Below, piece by piece: positions 46,897 through 58,708 of a DNA stretch of 64,000 bases. Position 1 is the stretch's first letter, and each line of letters starts with the position of its first letter. The position numbers and the translations under genes are program-made. Source of the stretch: Aptenodytes patagonicus (Eukaryota > Chordata > Aves > Sphenisciformes > Spheniscidae); the NCBI RefSeq assembly GCF_965638725.1, contig NC_134949.1, positions 44,482,151-44,546,150 of the forward strand, given 5' to 3'. The notes beneath the pieces are model-generated. The model was not told where the DNA came from. It was given only the letters and a program-made list of their open reading frames with translations, and ran no database searches.

Positions 46897-47001
46897 TCTG
46901 TTCAATAAATCAATTTCTTCCTTCAGCTTTCCAATTAGTTCCTCTTTGTCCTGTGTCATCTTCATTAATCTCGCATTTTCCTGTCTCTCCTTTGCAAGTT
47001 C
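46897..47001 (-). CDS. PAWR: PAWR coding exon, coiled-coil segment
   Basis: This exon of 105 nt encodes 35 residues, from ELAKERQENARLM to KEEIDLLNR, in phase 0 at both ends. It makes up the first part of the C-terminal coiled coil and joins in frame to DLDDIED in the next exon. The acceptor is TTTTAG|GAACTT and the donor AACAGA|GTAAGC. The second half (KEELIGKLKEEIDLLNR) is nearly the same as in mammals; the first half differs at several positions. Confidence 0.95.
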
Positions 47002-48415
47002 CTAAAACCAGAATATACAATGAAGTTTGAAATGTAATTTTTGGTTTTAAGAGACAGTTTTGATTTATTAACATTTAAAACAAACAAACAAAAAAGAAAA
47101 ACCCACACACACTTACCTACAATTCCTTTTCTACACCAACTCAAACCCACGTCTTCAACCCCTTACATTTCAAGGAGCTAAAGAATCACATCTAAGAAAA
47201 TATTTTACCCACAGCAAACCTGTGTGATGTCTCTGATTCCAGAGATAATGTTTTAATTAATATTTAACTTAAGCATGAACCCAAAATTGGACAGAGGGCC
47301 CAAAACAGAAGTAAATAAATGTAAAGTACCAGCTTCCAAATTTGTTATATTGGGAGGGTTATTAATCCTTTTTTTTTTTTTTTTTTGTCGGTTTGTTTGG
47401 AGGAGTATTTTTTGGGGGGGTGGGTTTATACTACCGTTAACAAGGAATGAAGACTCACTGTTAGATCTGTGGGCCTGAATGTGAGAAAAAAAAATGAAAA
47501 TGTTCATTAGGAATTCAGTAAATCAGGGTTCAGGATATTGAAAGAAAGCCCTTAAATCTTCCTCTATTTTCTGTGTTACTGGCAGTTAGATTATTTCAGA
47601 AGGAAGCTGATTTGGAAGGGAGGATTACAGTATACTTCACTCAAATCAGGCTTCCCCTAGTCTTCAAAAAAAGTAATTTCTACAAAATATGCTTTATTTT
47701 CAGCCTTTCCAAAAAAGATCTATTCAAATTGTGTTTATTTAGTAACCTTCATCCATACGAAATCAAGAATATTTGGCAAGTTACACACAAAAATCCACTT
47801 CAGAGGAAGACAGAGAAGCCAGTAATAGATTACACAGATGACATTATTTAGCAAAATACTGTTTTAGGTGAAAATCTCAGCTTTAACATTATTACATTTT
47901 CCCAAAATTGTCTGTATGAAGAACGTCTGAAATAATGAAAACTTTGTTTTAAATATATATTTTAAATGTTTAAAACTTTAACAAACAACTGGATAGCAAT
48001 TAAATTTTATATTTCAGTACATTAAAAAAAATCCAGAACAAGCAGTAGATCGGAAGCAGGCTTGCTAATTTTCTGAACAGCCAGCGAGCCCCTCCTTCCC
48101 CCAAGTTATCTGCCCTGTGTTGGTGTGTCACGAGGTACATATGAGAAATACGCAGAGCACTGCTGGCTCTCTAAGTGTATGATCTTTACCTCAACTATTT
48201 CTCACTCATATACCAAATGAAAACTAAACGTCTGTGTTTAGAAAGTTCACATTCTTCTCAGTCAGTCTGACTCTTTATAAGTTTTTACAGACAAAACTAT
48301 CTGTACTTCAAGCATTTAGCATCATTTCTAGATATTTTACTTGTAAATTTCCCGATGGAGTTTCAAAGGTACTTTATTTCAGCTGTATGCCATGCAGGTG
48401 TTAGTTGGTACTTAC
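47002..48415 (-). other. PAWR: PAWR intron with T18 and G-rich tracts
   Basis: This 1.4-kb intron runs between the donor at 48415 and the acceptor at 47002. On the + strand it carries an 18-base T run (47369-47386) and shortly after it a G7-TGGG stretch (47414-47424). No other feature is seen. Confidence 0.85.
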
Positions 48416-48563
48416 CCTTTCAAGTTCGTCAATCCTCTTTTCCAAAGCGTTACTTGGTACAGAACTGCCAGAAGAATTTGCATCCCTGCTGTATCTGCTG
48501 TAAGTTGCCCTGTCTGTTCGGGAGTATCTATTTGGAGCATCGTCTTCTGGTGCATTAGCTGTG
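48416..48563 (-). CDS. PAWR: PAWR coding exon, linker before the zipper
   Basis: This exon of 148 nt contributes the last base of a Ser codon plus 49 codons, from TANAPEDDAPNRYSRTD to ALEKRIDELER. The RYSRTDR and RYSRDAN motifs and the start of the coiled coil (LEKRIDELER) identify PAWR. Two acceptors sit five bases apart. TTGTAG (AG at 48565-48564) restores the frame from the upstream exon and gives the same length as mammals (YKST, then EDD, then RYSRTDR). CACAG at 48563-48559 would shift the frame. The donor GAAAGG|GTAAG is standard. The linker is clearly less conserved than the zipper. Confidence 0.93.
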
Positions 48564-50655
48564 CTACAAAGGCAAAGAGCAAAGCAGACACCTATTTACG
48601 CATTTAACAAAATGGAAACGATAGAAGTAACAAGAAGTGCTTTCCAAAGCACCCAATAGATCAGTCTAATAAACTGCAGAGAACTTATTTCACAGCTCTT
48701 GTGTTGCTGAGAACTCACTAAATTCACTGCCTCAGGGAGCTGAATACTTGGATAATGCAGCTCTCATCACATAGGTAATCAACTTTAAACCCATACTTAT
48801 ACTTACCCTATCTTATTTTTAAAGATTTAAAAGTTGTATATGAACTGTGCACATTAAAAACCAAGTTAAACAACTTTATTTTAAAAAGTAAAATACCACT
48901 ATGGAGTTTAAACCAAGCATCTTTTTAAGTAGATTAAAACATAAAGGATGAAAAACAAGTACATGTCCAAAATGTAAGAAGCTTACACGTATCTTTTCAG
49001 GAACTATGGAGATGGCCTGTAAGGAACTGGAAAGCAAACCAAAGTGAGAAAGTGATGTGGCCCAATGTATTAATTTTATGCCATTTCCAAATATTTTACT
49101 TCAGAACTTGGATACGCAGCAGTTTGTCACAGCTCAGTTGGTAGGCACTCACTCATTAACTGGTGATATGTTTCTTCCTTTAGATCATGTGTCTATTCCT
49201 CAAAAATCACTGCAATGGAATCTTAACAGATAAGCACTGCAAAGGCACATAAGCTAGTTTTAAAAAAGCTTATGGGTTCTCCATTGTGATTGCTATGCAC
49301 AAAACCAGTGCTATTTTAAAAATATATATATTACAAGTCAAGCATTTTCAAAGTCACAAATTTAACAGTGTTCTTCCCATAGCTATTTTCTGCCTAATAG
49401 CAATGTTATTTACCTTCAATGTAGAATCTAATGAATAATTAAGAGCAGCAGAACAGAGCACCCTGGGACCAGGCAGAGAGATACAGATCTTTCACTCCCC
49501 AATCCACCAAAACCACACTACTTTGACTTTGAAAACATACAGCTAAATAGCCAAAGACAAAAAACCCCCTTGTTCGGTCTTTACCAGGAGAACTCGAATG
49601 GAGACACTCAAAAGCTGTCTGGACATGGTCAGAGTATATGATTGAGGTGTTCATTTAACAGTTTTGCATTTCATAACTCTAGAAAACCCCTGCTGACAAT
49701 GTGCAAATCTAGATGGATACGGTGCAAATCAAAAGCAGGAATATCTGGCAAAGGGATGTCTTTTCATGGATATAACTATTGTTTTGCTCCAGTATGTGTG
49801 AAGCTTCCAAGGCACACAATTCTAAGGAATTTTGTAGCTTAATGTTATTACCATATTTAGCACTGTTTATTCTTCATCTAGAAGATTTTTTTTTTGAAAA
49901 CATTTCTAGGACCGGATACGCATGTTGCAACACAACATAAGAGAAATATTTTAGCTTAACTCTATAAATTCTAGATTATTTAGCTTTCTGAAAAAGGTGT
50001 TGTTTCGTGCTGTTAATGTCACAAGGATAGACCACGCAAAAAAAGGCTCAATTTTTCATCACTCAAAAATGAACCTTTTTGCCAATATACTGGAGTATCT
50101 CAACTCAGCTCCAGTGAGTGGTATTGGCAGATGCTCCTACAGGAAAGTTAGAAGGAAAGAATATCCCTAGATAGGACGGGTTTCATTAATACTGGAAATT
50201 AAGACATTTTCTGTATTTTCCCTGAAACTCACACTCAAGAATTTCTTCGTCTATTCCGCTGGGGAGCAGACCCTACTGAACACATTCCTTTTCAGTATCA
50301 GCAAGTACAAAGGACGTATCATGAAGACTTCTAGGAAATGGGATTTTAACAAACATTTAAGGAGGCACTGGTCCATAACCTAACACAAGGAGTGTGACGA
50401 AGTTCATTATTTTGGCTGTTAGAACTAATGTTCAGTACACAGCAGCAGCAAAAGAGGTACCATTCCAGACATGGTAGACGTATCTTTTGCACAGCATGTA
50501 ATTTTAGTCTTCAGATACAATATCACTTTGTGAGTCTTAAACAAGAAAGAAAACTTATCTAAAATAACAATACCACTGAACTTGGTGTCTATGCTTTGCT
50601 AAGAGAAAATACCTATCAACCAGCCCCAACAAAGATCTCTCTGGAAATAAACCTC

Positions 50656-50760
50656 TGTGTGTGTGTGTGTATAAAAAAATCTTTTATATTTATAATATAA
50701 ATATATTTATAAAAATGTAACAACAATACTACTACTACTACTAATAATAATAATGATAAT
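50656..50760. repeat. (TG)n, AT-rich and ACT/AAT repeat cluster
   Basis: Seven to eight TG units (50656-50671) are followed by an AT-only run and then by ACT units passing into AAT units (50727-50760). It is a compound microsatellite in a PAWR intron. Confidence 0.85.
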
Positions 50761-51784
50761 CTGTCCAAACTGAAGAGCTTTGTACTACTGAGAAAACAAA
50801 TTGGGTTTATGCCTTCGGGGGTGGAGGCGGGGGCACAGGGAAGTGCATGCACGTGACAGCAGAACCCATTTAGTTTGAGACTGCAACTGAAACCTTGCTT
50901 CCTCCGCTTTCTAACTGACCAAAGGTTTACAAATGCTTGCAACTTGGAAGTTGCTGGAGTCTCACAAAAGGTATGAAAGAAAAGAAAGCCTACTGTCAGT
51001 AGATGTACATTGGGTAAAAGTGGTCATTAGCACCAGAAGAAAAACGACAGGGGTCTGGCAAGTTGAAAAAATTTAGAGTCACTGCTCAAGAATGCAATTC
51101 AAAAAGTATTCCACTTTTCAGCATTCAAGTAACTTATGCACATGACTGTTTCAACACTTGCAGTTGAAACATCTAGCCACAGGCTACGGCTGCAGGAAAC
51201 AGTATTTTTTCAATTATTTTCCACGAAGAGTGTCTGAGATTGTATTTGTAGCCATATGTACACTAGATTAGAGTGCCCAGAGAGTAGCAAATGAGAACGC
51301 ATCTGGATAGAAACATCCCTCACTACTGCTTCAAAAGGGCATGTTCAATAACATGTTTAAGAAAATTCAACTTGTTGTTCCATCAGCTTACTTTCAATTA
51401 GCCACTATCAAAACCTCATTTTAAATGTGTATTCCTGTACTAGAATGCTGAAAACAGAAAACACTTTTGCAACTTAAGACGAGTTGCTTTTGAAAGTTTT
51501 TTCTGGCTGTGCTTAAATAAAAATCATATAGTGAAATCAACCCACATTGCAGTTTGACTACTCTTACACAGAAACAAAAGCTTTGTTTCGGAATGATGTT
51601 CAGTAATTTCCTTTAATATAAAATGAAATCAGTTATTCGCAAAGGGGCAGGTTTAACAGCAATATTACAGTAAGGTAGAATAAATCTTGCTCCTTCCAAT
51701 GCCTCTTTGGTTCTTTCAATGTTTTCCTGAAGCACTGTCCAAATTGCAATTTCATCCAATTAAAATCACCCAGTCAAAACCAGA

Positions 51785-51832
51785 TTTCATAGAATCACAG
51801 AATAGTTTGGGTTGGAAGGGACCTCTAAAGGT
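51785..51832 (-). mobile_element. 48-bp CR1 3'-end stub
   Basis: On the + strand this reads TTTCATAGAATCACAGAAT, then the TTTGGGTTGGAAGGGACC block, then CTCTAAAGGT. It matches the terminal bases of CR1 copy 2. Nothing upstream of that matches CR1, so it is an extremely 5'-truncated insertion or the remnant of one. It lies in a PAWR intron in the sense orientation. Confidence 0.85.
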
Positions 51833-52681
51833 TGTTGATTTCAACTACAACACATTTGTTTTCATTGCCAGAATCTTGTAACTATACTTGATTTGGAAAT
51901 TCCTTATGTCACTGAAATCCAGTCAGTTGCTAACAGTTTCTTTGGAAGAATGAGCAAAAGACAGTATTTCTAAATAGGCCACCTTGGACTTCTGTTACTT
52001 TGGACTGCCTAAGCCAAGTCCATGGCTTTCAGAGTTGAGCTAAGGAAAGGCAGTCTTGTCTTCTCTACAGCTGTACGTTCCTAGCCTCCTCCACTTTTCC
52101 TGGCTCTGGCCTTCAGGTGACTTGAGTAGGAAACCATCCAAGGAGCTGATGCAGCAATCCAGCAGCCCAGCCAAGGAAGCCATCAACTTTCAGCCACAGT
52201 GGCTCCCTGAAGCATCACCCTGTCCAGTTGCGTGAGCACTGACACAAGGGACAATGAGGAACTGCAGCCGGCTCAACTTAGACCATCAAAAACTTCTGCA
52301 GAAATAATCCTAAGTGTTTCTGCCCTCTTATAACATCAGCATTGGCTGAAAAGGGGATACAGAAGTCAAGAAAAGCACCTGGAGTGACCCCTGTCTATTT
52401 TAAGTGTTCACATCTGCACAGTAGTGATCCTAATGTAACAAGCTAGATGAGACAGTGCTTCAACAGCCAACCCTTGCTGCAAAACTCCCAAACACAGGCA
52501 AGTAGGCAAGTCTGGGCATAGTGTCATGAAACAGTATTTTGCAGCTGTATTTTTTTGAATTAGTGAGACCAAGGTTAGTATGATGGAATGTAAATTGTTA
52601 TAGTTTAAGCTTTGTAGTAATCTAAAAACACTGAGCACGAGAATTTCAGCAGGGCTTTAACATTTCCCGCACAGCACTTCC

Positions 52682-52705
52682 AATGAGTGCTCTGAAGCAC
52701 TCATT
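52682..52705. other. perfect 10-bp hairpin with 4-base loop
   Basis: AATGAGTGCT and AGCACTCATT are exact reverse complements around CTGA. It lies in a PAWR intron, so nascent PAWR RNA would fold it with a TCAG loop. Its role is unknown. Confidence 0.85.
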
Positions 52706-55651
52706 CTTCTCTTCTTGTGATGTCTTCTTCCTCATTTATTTTTCAACTCTTGCATGAATGTTACACTCGAGTACAACGTGGTCTTTTAGAACTAGTGGGC
52801 AAGGGTCTCTGCCTGTTGGGTTCCATCTTAGTGTGCTGTACTATCCTAAAAGAGGGGGAAAGAACCCTCTGACATTTTGTCTGGAAGCCATAAAGCCATA
52901 CTATATCGTATTCATTTCCACTAATAAACAAACTTGTAAGGGGAACACACCCCTGAACCACTAAGAGATTTTAATCATACTCTTTCTGTAAACTGATCCA
53001 GCCTGATCTGTCTGATCCATGAACCATGCAAAAATCTTGAGTTATTTTAAATCCCAATTTGCAAGGTTTTCTTTTCAATTTAAGACCTTTCTAAAAAAGA
53101 AGCTAAATTGGTTCAGAAGCTAGTAGACAGTCTTAAAAATAAGCTGCTAAAACAAATTCTCTGTACTTATAAAAATATTCCTATGACCACATACATATCT
53201 TGCTTTACTGTTACTTGCAAACAAACTTTTTAGTTCACAGAATGCAAGAGAAATGTAATTCATGTTTACATGTAGATTACACTCAAATATTTCAATAGAC
53301 AGAATACACATTGTCATTCTCTTGTTTGAGAAATCAGTGACAACACCAACTATGCTGATAGCATCAGACCTGAATCAGAAAACTGCTCTTACTAATGGCA
53401 ACGTGCTTGTTGCCTTAAAATAACTACTCACAGAGCAGTGCAAAAACTGGTAGACCCCTTAACAGTAACAGAAGTTTGGAATGGCCAAGATGAGACATAT
53501 CACATAAAGAAAAGCTTAGGGAGAAATGAAAGATGAGGAAGTTGATATGGGCTATTACTACTGAAGGATACCTACACATTTTAATCACATGAAGCTCACA
53601 GTCAGGACAGATGGTTGGTCACAACTTCCAGATATGCTCATGAACATGTCCTGTGGCCTTCATGTCAGCATGACCTTGAAGATTCTGGTCATGCTTTTAA
53701 TAGATCTTACAGTAGAACTCCAGATCACAACAGAACCATCACTTTCCTTTGAAAATATTTTATGCAGTTAATCATGCAACTACAGAGGAACCCCTACACA
53801 AATTTTGGGGATGTAAGTATGAAATTTTTTAAAGTAAATTCAGAAGACAGACAATTATAGATTAAGATCCTCATCTCAAACTTTTATTTACTTTACTGCA
53901 TAAGGAGACAGGCTCAGTTTGTCCAAGTCAGCCAGAACAGAAGTAGCATAACACAACAGCAGCCAGCAGAGTTCATTTGTAAACATGTCTTCCAGTCAAT
54001 GGGCACTCAGTGAAACGGGTTTCTCAGCAATGCCATATAAATGTTTAACCATGGATTGCTGCATCCATATAAGGCAAAGTAGCCAGTATGTCTGATTAAA
54101 TAGGTAGAAAAATCTGTGCAATTCCTTGAGCCCTGGAACACATTAAGAGAACAACAATTCCATAAGCCAGGAGGCTGGGTATCTCAATGCAGACATGAAA
54201 ACAGCTATATGGAAAGGGAAAGGGAAGGTACGGGCAGCCCAGGATGGTATCAGTAACCCAGGACTAGAAGTCAGAAAAGGACAGAAGATGGAGACAAAAC
54301 AGGGGGAAAAAACGAAGACAGAAACATTTCAAAGACCACATTTTGCTCTCAATTTGCTTTGAAAACCTAAGGGAGTACACCCAAAACAGTTAAAAGCACA
54401 TTAAATTGAACATATTTGAGCCTTCAAGCAGCTTATAGTCTCAATTCAGCCTTTTGGTATTCACATTCAGTACTAGGTGTAATCACAGAATGGCATCTTC
54501 GGTTTCTAAAGGACTTCTGCTGTATTTGGGACATAAGTGAGATCTACACCGCAGTGAATGAGAATTAGTGTAGAGGAGGCCATTTTCTCTGTGACCTTCC
54601 CTTATTGCAGGTGTTGGAAGGGGCAAACAAGCCAAACATTGCCAGAACAGAAGAGGACTCTGGTCCCGACTCCTTCCTTTAGCATTCACACTACAAAGCA
54701 AAACCACTGGGAGCCATACTTTTTTTGAGTACTCTTACCTGAAAAACTACTTGGGAGGAGGGTAGACATTTTCAAATATAGCAGAAATTCAGGAGATGCT
54801 GTTAACTCTAATGCCAGTGGGCATTGAGTCTCTTATCTGTAAAATATTAGCTACTGTATACCTCATGGAGGTACAGTTAGACTAAAACCCTCTTAGTATT
54901 TGTGAGCACCGGGCACTGCGCTGACCTCGCAGGAGAATAATCCTTTGTTTTCAACATGATGTTTGAAGACTATGCAATGAGTAAGATAGAGAGCAACATA
55001 CATAACAATATATTGAACAGCAGCTCACAGCAAGTCAGATTCCTCCTGAATGTGATTCCAGCCCTGAGGGGGAAAGTTCACGAAAAAAGAATGTACATCC
55101 TACATATAACTACAGCTGACTGAATAAAGACCGCACAAACAAGTCTTGTTTTAGCATTTTCTAGCTTTGGAGTTTCCTATTTTTGCAATGCTAATCAGAA
55201 GAATTAGCTTATTTTCAAATAAGCTACGAATGTGATTGCACAAACTTCTATTTATTACCACCCCACACACAACCAAGTTTTTGCAAGTGAGTGAGGATAT
55301 ACAGCATGTGAACAGAGTAAAGATAAGGTTTATGAAAAGCCACAAAGCACTATGACACACACCACTAAGTATTCGGCAGCTACAAATAGCAATGAAATTC
55401 TGCACGGGGACTGAAGAGGAAGTGGAGACTGAACTAAAATGTGTTTGATTGATAAGAAAGTAATCATGAAATTATATAGTTATTAAGGTTGTGACAGTAA
55501 GTCCACCCATTCTGTAATGACAAAGTGATTTAAAAAAAACTCCTACAGCAATAAAAAGCATCACTCAACTAGGTTTATGAGAACCCAGGAATATAAATAT
55601 AAAAGACAGAACCACGCTAATAAATCTAAAGCATAACAGGATAGGCTATTA

Positions 55652-55854
55652 TTTTTTACAATGAGGGTGGTAAGACACTGGAACAGGTTGTCCGGAGAAG
55701 TTGTGGATGCCCCATCATAGAAGTGTTCAAGGTCAGATTGGGTGGGGCTTTGATCAACCTAATTTAGTGAAAGATGTCCCTGCCCATGGCAGGGGGGTTG
55801 GACTAGATGATCTCTGAAGGTCACTTCCAACCCAAACCATTCTACGATTCTATA
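55652..55854 (+). mobile_element. CR1 LINE 3' tail (about 200 bp)
   Basis: The fragment begins within the last part of the CR1 coding region (TTTTTTACAATGAGGGTGG, matching copy 1 near 19010). It runs through the GGTTGGACTAGATGATCTC block to an ATTCTACGATTCTATA tail. It is antisense to PAWR within its intron and diverged from copies 1 and 2. Confidence 0.9.
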
Positions 55855-56686
55855 GGTGAACAAGTCTGAGGAGCGGAAAACACACCAGTGAAGACTAGAT
55901 AATTGTAGGCGCTCCTTGCAGTTACTTCTACAGCCAGGATATATATATACACAGATGAATTAACCACCTACACATTTTACCCGAGTAAAGGATATCTAGA
56001 AGAGAATACATTCAAGAGTCAAATAAAAATATGTTTACACAAATGCCTTGCTTTGCTTGAAGTATTTTAGATCCCATGTTACCATTACATTTTCCCAATA
56101 ATTGTGATAGCTGCGTCAATATTAAATTCCACATGGGCAAAAATTTCACACATTGGTCAGGTGCATCAAGAGCTTCAGAAATATTTTTCTGATTGAAGAA
56201 TTTGAGTAATGACCAGGGTAACACTTGGCTCAAATACAAACAAATAACAACAGGACATGCTACATGTGGGCAGCATCCCCTACAACTGAGACAGTAGTAT
56301 GACAAAACCACAGAAATTTCTTTCAATATTACTGTGGAGAGCAACAAAATTATCTTCCTGTATTAAACTTCAGAAGACAGTGGTTCAGGAATTAACTGTG
56401 AAACTACTAGCTCCTAGGTAATGCGTAGTCAAGTTAGACATTTGCTTGGGAAACTGTTCTGCACTAGTAAGACCCAGCAAAATACTAGCTGAATTTATTT
56501 TAAAATAGTAACATAATAGAGGGGTTTGGATAAGTTTGCTGCATCTCTCAGGTCCTTACCCCAAAATCAGGCTATATATCTACAGTAGCAGTATGATGGC
56601 CTCTACTACAAACACCCATTTAATCAGCTTTATTTCTGACAGAACTGTATGTGTAAAGAAATGTGTTGTGTACAAAGATCTCATAC

Positions 56687-56721
56687 CTTTTATACCTGCT
56701 TGAAACCATCCTGGAGGAATC
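56687..56721 (-). CDS. PAWR: PAWR small coding exon
   Basis: This 35-nt exon reads DSSRMVSSRYK plus two bases (AG) that join with C of the next exon to make Ser. The acceptor is CTTTTAG|GATTCC with a good pyrimidine run, and the donor is AAAAG|GTATGA. The mammalian protein has a segment of equal length ending RYKS at this place, which supports the call despite low identity in the first half. The phase pattern (0 in, 2 out) fits the exon at 48,563. Confidence 0.82.
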
Positions 56722-57686
56722 CTAAAAGAAACAGAAAGGAAAAACTAATTAACATTTTTCTTGTATTTGTACTTTCAAAATACGTTATCACTCCATAGAA
56801 AATGAAGCCTGCAGTTAAGAGCAGGAGGCCCATGCCTCAAACAGCTGCTGTACAACTCAGTTTTGCACTATTTTGCTGTCAGGAATAGACAGAATACCAG
56901 GATTATTGTCACTGTGTTAATGGCTTCCGAACATCAGCTCAGAACCATTAAACAACAGCTTCTGGTTACATCTTAAAGCTGGATGCACTTACTCCGTCCC
57001 CCAGCATCCAGAAGATGCAGCTTACCAAAACAGTATACATCCTGCCACCAATACGCTTTCACTACCACCACTAATACTGAAACACTTGTGCACTTTGATA
57101 GCTGTTCATCTACTTGTCCAAGAGCAGCAGAGCAAAACTGTTCCGATTCTTCGGCACCACTGCTGTCCTTTTGAACGGAACAAAAACTGAAGCCAGCGAG
57201 TAGTACAGGGTTGAGACCCAAATCAATTTATTGCGTATCAGCTGGGTCATGGTAACTACAGGTATGCTCTTCGCCATGCTAACCGAGGTGCTGCAACCTG
57301 GCTCACCTCAGTTTCTCTCAGGCTAACTGAAGTGGTCTTCTCCTGGCATTTGCTGCTAAGTACGTAGGCTAGAAGTCTGTACATGGATGTTTCATGCACT
57401 CAAATGTCAGACAGTGACTTGTCAAGCTACGGTTAAGTCGATTTTTGATCATTGGTTTCTAAGCACCTGCAGAGGCTTAATGCATTCTGACTACAAACTT
57501 AAAGAATACTCTGCATCTCCTTTGATCGTGCTTTGGAAATTATCTTAACAACTGAAATAGTGAGAAACAGAACATATTTTAAATAACAGTGCACATTTTA
57601 AATACAAGTTCAACCGTGCAACAGGTAAAGAATTTCATTGCTTTTCAGATTCCCACAATGCAGTAGGAAGATGTTTTCACTAAGAT

Positions 57687-57731
57687 TAGGTTTTGGGTTT
57701 TTTTGTTGTTGTTGTTTTTGTTTTTTTTTAA
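57687..57731. repeat. T/G-rich low-complexity tract
   Basis: GGTTTTGGG is followed by T runs and GTT units (GTTGTTGTTG), then T8 or more. It is the opposite-strand equivalent of the A/C-rich tracts at 11441 and 13157. Confidence 0.75.
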
Positions 57732-58708
57732 TTTGAAAAAAATCCATTATGCTTTTATTCTAGCTCTGTAAAGATGGAAATGGAAACAAAGAGAACAATG
57801 GGGAAAAGGGCTCATTTATTGTTACACAATCCCTGAAAAAACATCAATGCGTTATGTACAAGTAAGAAATCCTGAAACAATATATTTGCATCAATAATGC
57901 TATGCTTATAGCTTCCCAATACCAGTCTGATCACATAGAAAAATTAAGACATGCTTCAACTGGTAAATGATGGCTCAGATTAGACAGAGTAAGTCCACAA
58001 ATATTTTTTAGGATGTTGTAAGAAGAACATGAACCAATTATTTCATTAGTCATAGACAAAACTCCTCCCAGCATCAGCAAATATTAGGTAAAAAGTCAGG
58101 AAATAATATTTAAGGACTTAATGAACTGAACAATTGTCTTTACTGGAAAAAATAATGGCAAAGCATGAAATTCTATTTATGACAGTAACTGCAGACAAAA
58201 GAATAAATGAGTTCTCAAAACAAGATGCAAGAGAAATTCCATCCACTCTGAAAAACCTACGAAACATTAACTGCCTTCACTGATCAGTGTATTAATGTCT
58301 TTGTAAGTAAATAAACAAGCTAAAAAATAGGATTAAAAAAGTATTATTATAGAAAATAAAGTTGACAAAAATATTTGTATTACAGAAACAAAACTTGATC
58401 TTAAAGTGCATTTTGTTTTATGAAGCATTTTCAACTTCTGCAATATGTGCTACACTTTCCCTAATATAAGCAGAAGAACAATATTCAACAAAGTTAAGTC
58501 ATGGGAATTATTTGAAGAAACCCACAAAGTGGTGTAAAATCACTGTTTTAACACTGATAACTTTTATCATTGATGACAGCATCTGAAAAGTAGCAATTCA
58601 CAGCTATGAAACAGCAACCTAATTTCACCTCTAAAAGGGCAAAGGAAACAGAATTTTAAATGGTACCAATGCTATTTTTAAAGTTTACTAAGGATACATT
58701 ATTTTTGA

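Larger units (their letters stand above)
48564..56686 (-). other. PAWR: PAWR intron of about 8.1 kb
   Basis: The intron lies between donor GTATGA (56686-56681) and the acceptor at 48564. It contains a 48-bp CR1 stub (51785), a CR1 tail (55652), a (TG)n and trinucleotide repeat cluster (50656-50760), and a perfect 24-base hairpin (52682). No further exon is recognised. Confidence 0.8.

Noticed and set aside
48416..48558. PAWR exon starting at 48558 with acceptor CACAG
   Set aside because: It gives a 143-nt exon that does not join in frame with the exon at 56,687-56,721. The acceptor five bases upstream does, and it restores the expected protein length.
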